A stretch of DNA of 14,543 bases from Aquabacter sp. (GTDB lineage: Bacteria; Pseudomonadota; Alphaproteobacteria; Rhizobiales; Xanthobacteraceae). This document shows positions 7,420 through 13,286 of the stretch, one piece after another. Both the position numbers and the translations under genes were made by a program. The notes under the pieces are model-generated. The model was given only the letters and a program-made list of their open reading frames with translations, ran no database searches and was not told where the DNA came from. The stretch covers positions 1-14,543 of the forward strand of contig JASBUY010000062.1 in the NCBI GenBank assembly GCA_030147645.1. The letters run 5' to 3'. The first letter of the stretch is position 1; each line of letters starts with the position of its first letter.

Positions 7420-8598
7420 TCAGATGGCGTGGCGATTGGCGCTGGGGCCGAAATGCTCGACATAGCGGGGCGAAATGGCGGCCCGCGGCAGCACGATGAG
7501 CACGTCCGTCGTGCCGAACTGGTGGTCCACCACGGCGCCGTCGCCCACATAGCCGCCAAGCCGCAGATAGCCCTTCACCAGCGGCGGCAGGGAATGCATG
7601 GCGGACTTGAGGTCCACCTGCTCCTTGGGCAACAGATTCATGTCGGTATAGCGGGCGGGAAGAGCGCGGGCGCTCCACTCCTGCGGCGCGCGGGCGTGGT
7701 GGTGCAGGAAGGACAGGGGGAGCGCAAGGGCGGTCGGGTCGGTGCCGTCCAGGCTCGCGCAGCCGAACATGACGTCGATATTGTTGCGGAGGACATAGGT
7801 CCACACGCCGTGCCAGAGCAGTTCCACGGTCCGCTTGTTGCGGTAGGGCTTCAGCACGCAGGAGCGTCCCAGCTCCAGGAATTTCAGGCCCGGATGGGCA
7901 TCGACGATGCGGTTCACGTCGAATTCGCCCTGGGTGTAGAAGCCGCCATGCTTGCGGGCGACGTCTTGGCGCAGAAGGCGATAGGTGCCAACCACCTTGG
8001 GCTTGCGGCGGCCGAGCACCATCTTGCCCGCATCGTAATCGAGCACCAGGATGTGGTCGCAAATGGTGTCGAACGCGTCCACATCGCGCCGCGCCAGCCG
8101 GGCGGCGGCGTCGGGGATGGCGGACTTTTCCTCGTAGAACACCTTGTAGCGCAGCCGCTGCGCCTTGCGCACATCGCGCGCGGTGCGGGCGAGCCGCACT
8201 TCCATGTTGCCGAGGCGCCCGAGCACCACCGGCTCATCGTATCGCACCGCCTCGCGATGGCGGATGCCGGAATAGGCGCGCAGGTCTGAGACGAGCTTTT
8301 GCGGGCCGTTCAGCACCGCGCCCTCGCCCACCGGCAGGGGGCCGAAGCCGAAGGAGGCGGCGAATTTCGCGGGAGTCATCTTGGACGGCGTCATCTTGGA
8401 CGGGCCGCTGCTGTCGCGCTTCGCCGCATCCGCGCCGCCATCACCGAGACGGGCGGCGGAAAGCTTTCCGGGTGCAAATTTCGATCCGGGGAAGCGGGCG
8501 AGGCTTTCCTTCGCGACATCGATGCCGCGGCCAAACAAAGCGGGGAAATCCAGCCCCGCGGGCGGTCGGCCTGAACCCGGCATTTCATCGCGTTTCAT
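7420..8598 (-). CDS. olsB: L-ornithine N-alpha-acyltransferase (OlsB-type GNAT)
   Basis: Transfers a 3-hydroxyacyl group from acyl-ACP to ornithine, giving lyso-ornithine lipid, the first step of ornithine lipid synthesis. The catalytic part (about residues 125-392) has the run of the family: GNMEVRLA, RYKVFYEE, DAFDTICDHILVLD, VVGTYRLLR, FLELGRSC, PYRNKRTVELLWHG, FGCASLDGTDP, GDGAVVDHQFGTTDVL. The product is 392 residues against about 300 for characterised OlsB; the excess is a low-complexity N-terminal extension with a tandem 15-bp repeat. ATG 8598 was chosen because AAGGAGG lies just upstream; the frame is open to 8748, but that point falls in the -35 box of the likely promoter. The olsA partner is not in the window. 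Generic GNAT or 'hemolysin-like' labels are sometimes used for this family. Confidence 0.87.
   Translation of the reverse strand: MKRDEMPGSGRPPAGLDFPALFGRGIDVAKESLARFPGSKFAPGKLSAARLGDGGADAAKRDSSGPSKMTPSKMTPAKFAASFGFGPLPVGEGAVLNGPQKLVSDLRAYSGIRHREAVRYDEPVVLGRLGNMEVRLARTARDVRKAQRLRYKVFYEEKSAIPDAAARLARRDVDAFDTICDHILVLDYDAGKMVLGRRKPKVVGTYRLLRQDVARKHGGFYTQGEFDVNRIVDAHPGLKFLELGRSCVLKPYRNKRTVELLWHGVWTYVLRNNIDVMFGCASLDGTDPTALALPLSFLHHHARAPQEWSARALPARYTDMNLLPKEQVDLKSAMHSLPPLVKGYLRLGGYVGDGAVVDHQFGTTDVLIVLPRAAISPRYVEHFGPSANRHAI
8375..8404 (-). repeat. 15-bp tandem duplication inside olsB
   Basis: GTCATCTTGGACGGC (8375-8389) is followed directly by the same 15 bases with one change (8390-8404). On the coding strand it doubles the pentapeptide SKMTP in the N-terminal extension. 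The unit is a multiple of three, so the frame is kept. Confidence 0.85.
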
Positions 8599-8719
8599 CG
8601 CAACGACCCCCTCCTTGGGCCGTCGCTGGCGGAGCGGCCTTGCCGCCGGTTCCGCCATGACGAGCTCACCCGCGCCCCGCGAGGCCAATGCCCCGCCACA
8701 TCGCGTGACGGACACCATC

Positions 8720-8748
8720 AGCATAGGTTTCATACGCTGGTGTGACAA
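8720..8748 (-). promoter_or_regulatory. Sigma-70-type promoter of olsB cluster
   Basis: On the minus strand TTGTCA (8748-8743, 5 of 6 to the consensus -35), a 17-bp spacer and TATGCT (8725-8720, 4 of 6 to the -10) face olsB. Transcription would begin near 8712, leaving a leader of about 115 nt that includes AAGGAGG. It could drive olsB, arfB and the two genes beyond. Confidence 0.55.
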
Positions 8749-8755
8749 TGGCGGA

Positions 8756-8776
8756 ATCCTGTTGCCGCGACAGGAT
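8756..8776. promoter_or_regulatory. Inverted repeat upstream of the olsB promoter
   Basis: ATCCTGT (8756-8762) and ACAGGAT (8770-8776) form a perfect 7-bp dyad with a 7-bp spacer, giving 14 bp centre to centre. It begins 8 bp upstream of the olsB -35 box, where an activator or divergent regulator could bind. No known operator is recognised, and it does not read as a direct-repeat PHO box. Confidence 0.35.
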
Positions 8777-8964
8777 CGCTCAAGGCGGTTCGGCTGTGGC
8801 TTCTTCTACCCCGTCCCATGCGGCGCCGCTTAAGGGCGGATTCACGCTTTCATGCGAAGGGGTTGAGGAGGAGCGTGTGCGTCGGCCGGCCGGCGCCGCC
8901 GCGTGTGTCAATCGGGAATCCGCGCCGCCGCCCAAGCCCGGGCGCGGCGGAGAAGGGGGAAGTG

Positions 8965-9591
8965 ATGGCTCGTCTTATGTCCCGTGTCTGCGCCCTGCGC
9001 AGCGTGTTCGCCGCCGCCGCCGTGGCGGCCTGTTTCGCCGGCTCCATGCCGGCCTCCGCCCAGCCGCGCCCCATGCCGGACGCGGTCAACACCATCGATA
9101 TCCCCAATGTGGGGCCGATGCAGGTCTTCACCTACAAGGCGCAGTTCGTCTCGGCCGATCCGGCCACGCGCCGCGTGGTGCTGGAGGGGAGCAATGGCAA
9201 GCGCTGGTCCGTGCTGGTGCCCGCCCTCATGGGCAATGTGATGGATCTCGCCAACAGCCGCAGCCTGCTGATCCGCGTTCTGCCCGGCGTCGTGACCTAT
9301 CTCGGCAAGGCCCATCAGGGAACCCCCGGCAAGCTGATGGCGGAAGTGGCGCTGGATGCGGGCCTGCCCGGCTGGCCGGAGGATTTCGGCTTCCGCGAAG
9401 TGACGCTGACGTCGATCCTGGTGGACATCAACAAGACCGCCGGAACCATCAGCTTCGAAGGGCTGGACGGCTATGTGCGCACGTTGAAGGCCGCGAACCC
9501 GCAGGTGCTGGCCGATCTGCAGAAGGTGGAACTCGGGGACCTGTGCGAGATCCGCTATTATGAAGGCCTCACCATCAACACCGTGAAGTGA
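8965..9591 (+). CDS. Secreted protein of unknown function with two internal repeats
   Basis: Not recognised as a named family. The product has 208 residues. A Sec-type signal peptide (basic start, Ala-rich core, cleavage probably after A30-S31-A32) predicts a periplasmic protein. The mature part appears to hold two related modules, about residues 61-115 and 152-206. In register they share a leading V, then EGxxG (EGSNG and EGLDG), then DL (V-M-D-L and L-A-D-L), ending in short beta-like strands. The second module's ending (GDLCEIRYYEGLTI) resembles small beta-barrel modules seen in other secreted proteins of unknown function. One cysteine (C194) remains in the mature protein. ATG 8965 was chosen for its AAGGGGGAAG ribosome site and proper signal peptide; the frame is open to 8818, but that extension would bury the signal. 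Confidence 0.82.
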   Translation: MARLMSRVCALRSVFAAAAVAACFAGSMPASAQPRPMPDAVNTIDIPNVGPMQVFTYKAQFVSADPATRRVVLEGSNGKRWSVLVPALMGNVMDLANSRSLLIRVLPGVVTYLGKAHQGTPGKLMAEVALDAGLPGWPEDFGFREVTLTSILVDINKTAGTISFEGLDGYVRTLKAANPQVLADLQKVELGDLCEIRYYEGLTINTVK

Positions 9592-9602
9592 GACGCGCGG
9601 AC

Positions 9603-9628
9603 GGGGCGCGGATCAGATTTCGCGCCCC
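9603..9628. terminator. Hairpin between convergent genes
   Basis: GGGGCGCG (9603-9610) and CGCGCCCC (9621-9628) make a perfect 8-bp GC stem with a 10-nt loop. It begins 12 bases after the plus-strand stop and overlaps the last codons of the minus-strand TPR gene. There is no T-run on either side, so its role in termination is only probable. Confidence 0.4.
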
Positions 9629-10269
9629 TCCACCTCGACTTTGAGTTCGTCCACGATTTCCTGCGCCTCTTCCAGATGCGGATTGACCGCAAGGGCGCTG
9701 CGGGCGGCTTTCAGCGCATGGGCGTCGTCGCCCACTTCCCGCATGATCAGCGCCAGACCGAGCAGGGCCGTGTAATGGCGCGGCTCGCGGGTCAGCACCT
9801 CGCCGATATCCGCGAGCGCCCCGTCGAAGTCATCCTGCGCATATTTGACCGAAGCCCGACGGGCCAGCAGCGCCAGATTGTCCGGCACGATCGACAGCGC
9901 GATGTTCAAAAGTTCCAGGGAAAGGTCATATTCCTTCGCCTGGGCGGCGATTTCCGCGCGCGCCATCAAGAGGTCCGCGCTGGCGCTTCCCGTCTGGGCG
10001 AACAAGGCGTCAAGCCGGGTGCCGACCGCCTTCGCGCTCTGCTCATCCGGGGAAAGGCGCAGGGCCTCGAACAACGCTTCGAGCTGGGCGCGGCGATCCT
10101 TGGGGGCTTTGCGGGCGGTCGGGTCCGCGGAGGGGGCAGCCTGCGCCGGCGGCCGCGTCCCGGAGGTCTGCGCGCGAGCGGGGTCCGTGCCCAAGGCGGG
10201 CGCACAGAGCAGAACGCCGGCAATCAGCAGGCGGAAGCGCGTGGACGGCAGAATAAGACGCACCGGCAT
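9613..10269 (-). CDS. Secreted tetratricopeptide-repeat protein
   Basis: Function unknown. The product is 218 residues with a signal peptide (hydrophobic core FRLLIAGVLLCAPALG, likely cleavage after A31-R32-A33), so it is probably periplasmic. A Pro/Ala-rich segment with charged residues follows. Residues about 97-210 read as three TPR helical hairpins: ADLLMARAEIAAQAKEYDLS, then LALLARRASVKYAQDDFDGA, then ALLGLALIMREVGDDAHAL, each with the small-residue spacing of the repeat. TPRs normally mediate protein-protein contacts; no partner can be read from the neighbours. ATG 10269 has no clear Shine-Dalgarno. It is downstream of rpmJ on the same strand with a 98-bp gap and converges on the secreted-protein gene with 21 bp between stops. 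Confidence 0.85.
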   Translation of the reverse strand: MPVRLILPSTRFRLLIAGVLLCAPALGTDPARAQTSGTRPPAQAAPSADPTARKAPKDRRAQLEALFEALRLSPDEQSAKAVGTRLDALFAQTGSASADLLMARAEIAAQAKEYDLSLELLNIALSIVPDNLALLARRASVKYAQDDFDGALADIGEVLTREPRHYTALLGLALIMREVGDDAHALKAARSALAVNPHLEEAQEIVDELKVEVEGREI

Positions 10270-10367
10270 CCGGCGAATGTCGGCCCAGAGGCCGGTTGCG
10301 TCAAGGCGCTGCGGGCGGCGCGCGGCGCCGTCCCGATCACGAGATGGAGACCCGCTCGGGTCCCGTC

Positions 10368-10493
10368 TCAGCCCTGGCGGGCCTTATAGCGCTTCTGGGT
10401 CTTGTTGATGATGTAGACGCGGCCCTTGCGGCGCACCAGGCGGTTGTCGCGGTGACGTCCGAGCAGCGACTTCAGGGAATTGCGGATCTTCAT
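10368..10493 (-). CDS. rpmJ: 50S ribosomal protein L36 (cysteine-free type)
   Basis: Small basic protein of the large ribosomal subunit, 41 residues. The start MKIRNSLKSLLGRHRDN, the core LVRRKGRVYIINKTQKR and the end YKARQG are diagnostic of L36. It has no cysteine, so it is the zinc-independent (YkgO-like, C-minus) form, which I recall as usual in alphaproteobacteria. GAAGG lies 8 bases before ATG 10493. The gene is monocistronic in appearance, with its own promoter (10568-10596) and a leader of about 67 nt. Confidence 0.96.
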   Translation of the reverse strand: MKIRNSLKSLLGRHRDNRLVRRKGRVYIINKTQKRYKARQG

Positions 10494-10518
10494 GACACTA
10501 GCCTTCGGCCGACCGCGG

Positions 10519-10533
10519 CGCGCGGACCGCGCG
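10519..10533 (-). other. Hairpin in the rpmJ mRNA leader
   Basis: CGCGCGG (10519-10525) and CCGCGCG (10527-10533) are perfect complements around one base, between the rpmJ promoter and its ribosome-binding site. As RNA the stem must open at the centre, leaving about 5-6 pairs. It may simply reflect GC-rich composition. Confidence 0.35.
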
Positions 10534-10567
10534 GCTCGTCGACACCTATTTGTTGGATCGAGCGCGC

Positions 10568-10596
10568 TTGATATGGGGCCGCGACGCCGATGTCAA
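10568..10596 (-). promoter_or_regulatory. Promoter of rpmJ
   Basis: On the minus strand a perfect -35 TTGACA (10596-10591), a 17-bp spacer and TATCAA (10573-10568, 4 of 6) form the best promoter match in the window. It sits between the dsbA stop and rpmJ and predicts a start near 10561. Confidence 0.75.
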
Positions 10597-10625
10597 CGCC
10601 GCAGGCCCCCGGGATCAACGCCGCA
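10593..10625. repeat. 11-bp direct repeat over the rpmJ -35 region
   Basis: TCAACGCCGCA occurs at 10593-10603 and again at 10615-10625, a period of 22 bp or about two helical turns. The first copy overlaps the -35 box of rpmJ; the second abuts the dsbA stop. It could be a regulator site or a small duplication. Confidence 0.5.
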
Positions 10626-11312
10626 TCACTTGCCCTGAAGCAGCGGGGCCAGTTCCTTGTCGAGGTCCGCCACGGAGATGGCGCCGGCGATCTTCTTGCC
10701 ATTGATGAAGAAGGTGGGGGTGGAATCCACGCCCAGTTCCTTGTTGGCATATTGCGCGCTGGCCTGGACCTTCTCCGCCAGATCCTTGTCGGAGAGGCAC
10801 TTTTCGAAGTCGGCCTCGCTCATGCCGGCCTGCTTGGCCACGGTGAGCAGACCTTGGGCTGGGCTGTTTCCGAACGCCCAGGAGCGCTGGGTTTCGAACA
10901 GGCTGGACACCATGGGGAAGTATTTGTCCGCCGGCAGGCAGCGCGCCAGCATGAAGCCCGCCGTCGCCACCGGGTCGAAGGGGAATTCGCGCAGGATGAA
11001 GCGGACCTTGCCGGTGTCGATATATTTCGACTTCAGGGTGGGGAAGGTCTGGGTGTGGAAGGCCGCGCAATGGGAGCAGGTGAGCGAGGCATATTCCACG
11101 ATGGTCACCGGGGCATCCTTGGCGCCGAGGCTTTCCTCGGTCAAAGGCGTCGCGGCGGGCGCGAACAGCTTGGCGGCATCGACGGTCTGGGCCGCAGCCG
11201 GGGTCACCAGCGCGCCATCAAAGCCCGCGAGCCGGAGCAGCGGTCCCGCCACGGCGGCGATGAGGGCCACTTGGCCAGCGCCGACAAGAAAGCGGCGACG
11301 GGAAACGGACAT
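10626..11312 (-). CDS. DsbA-family thiol-disulfide protein with Tat-like signal
   Basis: Thioredoxin-fold protein expected to form or rearrange disulfides in periplasmic proteins. From ATG 11312 it has 228 residues. The N-terminus SRRRFLVGA fits the twin-arginine motif, followed by a hydrophobic core and a probable cleavage after A-A-A near residue 41. The redox motif is C79-S80-H81-C82, in SLTCSHCAAFH, and the cis-proline loop is STPTFF. The length and fused helical insert match the DsbA-like group of rhizobia rather than small thioredoxins. The start has GTGGAG 6 bases upstream; that GTG (11324) could itself start in frame but leaves no ribosome site. It lies 77 bp downstream of the DUF721 gene, forming a likely operon. 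Confidence 0.92.
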   Translation of the reverse strand: MSVSRRRFLVGAGQVALIAAVAGPLLRLAGFDGALVTPAAAQTVDAAKLFAPAATPLTEESLGAKDAPVTIVEYASLTCSHCAAFHTQTFPTLKSKYIDTGKVRFILREFPFDPVATAGFMLARCLPADKYFPMVSSLFETQRSWAFGNSPAQGLLTVAKQAGMSEADFEKCLSDKDLAEKVQASAQYANKELGVDSTPTFFINGKKIAGAISVADLDKELAPLLQGK

Positions 11313-11389
11313 GAAATTCTCCACAAAAGCGATCGCGCGGACTGGAGCGGGCTAACACGGCGAGGATGTGGCCGGAAGGCCCGACGCGT

Positions 11390-11863
11390 TCAAGATTTCC
11401 GGCGCGCGTCGCGTACCAGGGCGCCAAGGCGGGCGAGGGAGCTTGCCAGTGCCTCGTCTTCGAAGGCGCCGATCTCGGCCCGCACCTGGGCCACCGCCTC
11501 AGGGGGCGGGGGCGTAAAGGCGGGCGGGCCGCCGCGCCGGGGCACCGGCCCCTGTCGCAGCGCGATCCGCCCCACGCAGCGCCAGCCGAAATAGGCGTTG
11601 ATGCGCTCCATCACCACCGGCGCGGCATATTGGAACTCGATGGCATAGGGGCCTTCCACCCGCACGAAGAGCGTGGCGGCCTCGCCGCTATCCTCCCTCG
11701 GCCATTGCAGCTTGAGGGGCTGGGAGCGCGGCGCGAGATCGGGGCCGACAATCTCGTCCCAATGGGTCACCACCTCCACCACGGAGAAGCCCGCCTTGCC
11801 GCACAATTGTGCGATGGACGGCCCGATGAGATCGGCCAAAGGCTGGGCGAAAGGCTTTCTCAC
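11390..11863 (-). CDS. DUF721 (DciA-like) protein
   Basis: About 157 residues. The start PLADLIGPSIAQLCGKAGF and the following VVTHWDEIVGPDLA are the hallmark of DUF721, and the central VRVEGPYAIEFQY strand region fits too. Members of this family include DciA, a loader of the replicative DnaB helicase; whether this protein does that is inference from family. A Pro-rich linker (RRGGPPAFTPPPPEA) leads to a short C-terminal helix. GTG 11863 was chosen because CGAGG lies 7 bases upstream; GTG 11869 is nearly as good. The next ATG (11992) would run into mutY and adds residues unlike the family. It is divergent from mutY with 66 bp between starts. Confidence 0.82.
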   Translation of the reverse strand: MRKPFAQPLADLIGPSIAQLCGKAGFSVVEVVTHWDEIVGPDLAPRSQPLKLQWPREDSGEAATLFVRVEGPYAIEFQYAAPVVMERINAYFGWRCVGRIALRQGPVPRRGGPPAFTPPPPEAVAQVRAEIGAFEDEALASSLARLGALVRDARRKS

Positions 11864-11929
11864 GCGCACGCCTCGGCACGCGCTGTGCCGGCTCTTGCGG
11901 CGGAAGGGCGGGAATAGCAGGGTGCGGCC

Positions 11930-13006
11930 ATGGACAGCATGATCCTCTCCTCGCCCAGCACGCGCAAGCCGGGCGAACCCGACCCTGCTCATCTGCTCGC
12001 CTGGTATGATCGACATCGCCGGCGCCTGCCCTGGCGGGCGGAGGCGGGGCAGCGCGCCGACCCCTATCATGTGTTCCTCTCGGAGATCATGCTCCAGCAG
12101 ACCACCGTGAAGGCCGTGGGCCCCTATTTCATCGACTTCCTGCAGCGCTGGCCAAAGGTCTCGGATTTGGCCGCTGCGCCGCTGGAGGCAGTGCTCTCCG
12201 CCTGGGCGGGGCTTGGCTATTATGCGCGGGCCCGGAACCTCCATGCCTGCGCCAAGGCGGTGGTGGAGCGCCATGAGGGCGCTTTCCCGGCCGACGAGGC
12301 CGCGCTGCTCGGCTTGCACGGCATCGGCCCCTATACCGCCGCCGCCATCGCTGCCATCGCCTTTGATCTGAAGGCGAGCCCCGTGGACGGAAATATCGAG
12401 CGAGTGGTGAGCCGGCTTTATGCCATCGATACGCCCCTGCCGAAGGGCAAGACTGAAATCCGTCAGCGCGCCGCCGCGCTGACGCCTGATCAGCGTCCGG
12501 GCGACTTTGCCCAGGCCATGATGGATCTGGGCGCCACCATCTGCACGCCGAAATCGCCCGCCTGCGTGGTCTGTCCCTTCTCGCCCGATTGCCGCGCGCG
12601 CCGGGCGGGCGATCCCGCGCGCTATCCAGTGAAGGCGCCGAAGGCGGCCAAGCCGACACGCACCGGCATCGCCTTCCTGGCGGTGCGGGCCGATGGCGCG
12701 GTGCTGCTGCGCCAGCGTCCGCCCAAGGGCCTGCTGGGCGGGATGACGGAAGTGCCCTCGACCCCATGGGAGGCCGCGCGGCCCAGCGCGCCCGCCTTGC
12801 CGCTGGCGGCGCGCTGGCAGGCGCTGCCGGGGATGGTGACGCATGTGTTCACCCATTTCTCGCTGGAACTGGAAGTGTGGCGTGCCGAGGTCCCGCTCTC
12901 GACGCCCGCACCGGCGCCGGGGCAGTGGGTCCAGCCAGGGGCTTTCGCCGAGCAGGCCTTGCCGAGCGTCATGCTGAAGGTGCTCCGCCACGGCGGATGC
13001 CTTTAG
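11930..13006 (+). CDS. mutY: A/G-specific adenine glycosylase MutY
   Basis: Base-excision-repair enzyme that removes adenine mispaired with 8-oxoguanine. The 358 residues match the family. SEIMLQQT carries catalytic E52, the helix-hairpin-helix GLHGIGPYTAAAI is at about 128-140, and catalytic Asp D153 is in VDGNIERV. Four cysteines C205, C212, C215 and C221 show the C-x6-C-x2-C-x5-C spacing of the 4Fe-4S site. Residues about 245-355 form the C-terminal NUDIX-like 8-oxoG recognition domain, including THVFTHF. All key residues are present. ATG 11930 has a modest AGGG about 8 bases upstream; ATG 11939 is possible. It is divergent from the DUF721-dsbA pair, an arrangement I recall from rhizobia. 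Confidence 0.97.
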   Translation: MDSMILSSPSTRKPGEPDPAHLLAWYDRHRRRLPWRAEAGQRADPYHVFLSEIMLQQTTVKAVGPYFIDFLQRWPKVSDLAAAPLEAVLSAWAGLGYYARARNLHACAKAVVERHEGAFPADEAALLGLHGIGPYTAAAIAAIAFDLKASPVDGNIERVVSRLYAIDTPLPKGKTEIRQRAAALTPDQRPGDFAQAMMDLGATICTPKSPACVVCPFSPDCRARRAGDPARYPVKAPKAAKPTRTGIAFLAVRADGAVLLRQRPPKGLLGGMTEVPSTPWEAARPSAPALPLAARWQALPGMVTHVFTHFSLELEVWRAEVPLSTPAPAPGQWVQPGAFAEQALPSVMLKVLRHGGCL

Positions 13007-13079
13007 GTCTCTGGCCCTTCGCATTGTGGGTGACGGTTGCGGCCGGATGATCACCCCTTCGCGATCAGTGATGACGTAG

Positions 13080-13200
13080 AGGAACAATTTCTTTTCTCCG
13101 CAGTTATTTCCTTCCTGTTTTGTAAAAATATGATGTACACGCTGACGTGACGTATAATCAAAAGTATTTGCCTTGCTGTCAGCACTACATCAATCAAGTA
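13080..13200. other. AT-rich intergenic patch upstream of the methyltransferase gene
   Basis: This stretch is strikingly AT-rich in a GC-rich window, with runs such as CAATTTCTTTTC, TTTTGTAAAAATATGATG and a perfect TATAAT (13153-13158). A TGACGTGACG tandem pentamer lies at about 13143-13152. No good -35 sits 16-18 bp upstream of TATAAT (TGATGT is the nearest). It may hold the promoter of the gene at 13287 or be inserted sequence. No convincing gene is seen in 13007-13286. Confidence 0.5.
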
Positions 13201-13286
13201 TCCCTCGCGCAATCCATGGGCCAAGCCGAAGGTGCGGTCCTTGTTTCGCCGCTGCATTGGCAGGGGCGGGCGAAGATGAGGGTGAT

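Larger units (their letters stand above)
8599..8964. other. 366-bp divergent intergenic region
   Basis: This gap separates the divergent olsB and the secreted-protein gene. It holds the olsB Shine-Dalgarno (about 8611-8618), a convincing minus-strand promoter (8720-8748), a dyad (8756-8776), and the plus-strand ribosome-binding site AAGGGGGAAG just before ATG 8965. A CGGCCGGCCG palindrome occurs near 8884-8893. I see no convincing small gene; open frames here are upstream extensions of the flanking genes. No good plus-strand promoter is apparent. Confidence 0.6.

Noticed and set aside
7144..8289. 381-codon plus-strand open frame antisense to olsB
   Set aside because: The minus strand carries a clear acyltransferase with strong ribosome site and promoter; the antisense translation resembles no family.
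10340..10370. Possible terminator after rpmJ (GACCC/GGGTC and GAGAC/GTCTC pairings)
   Set aside because: The two pairings compete, stems are about 5 bp, and no T-run follows on the minus strand.
9676..10389. Plus-strand open frame antisense to the TPR gene and the end of rpmJ
   Set aside because: Both minus-strand genes are supported by signal peptide, repeats or family match; the antisense product is Arg/Gly-rich without motifs.
10559..10625. Zur operator upstream of the cysteine-free L36 gene
   Set aside because: The expected AT-rich palindrome is absent, and in alphaproteobacteria the cysteine-free form is usually the ordinary L36, so zinc control is not needed.
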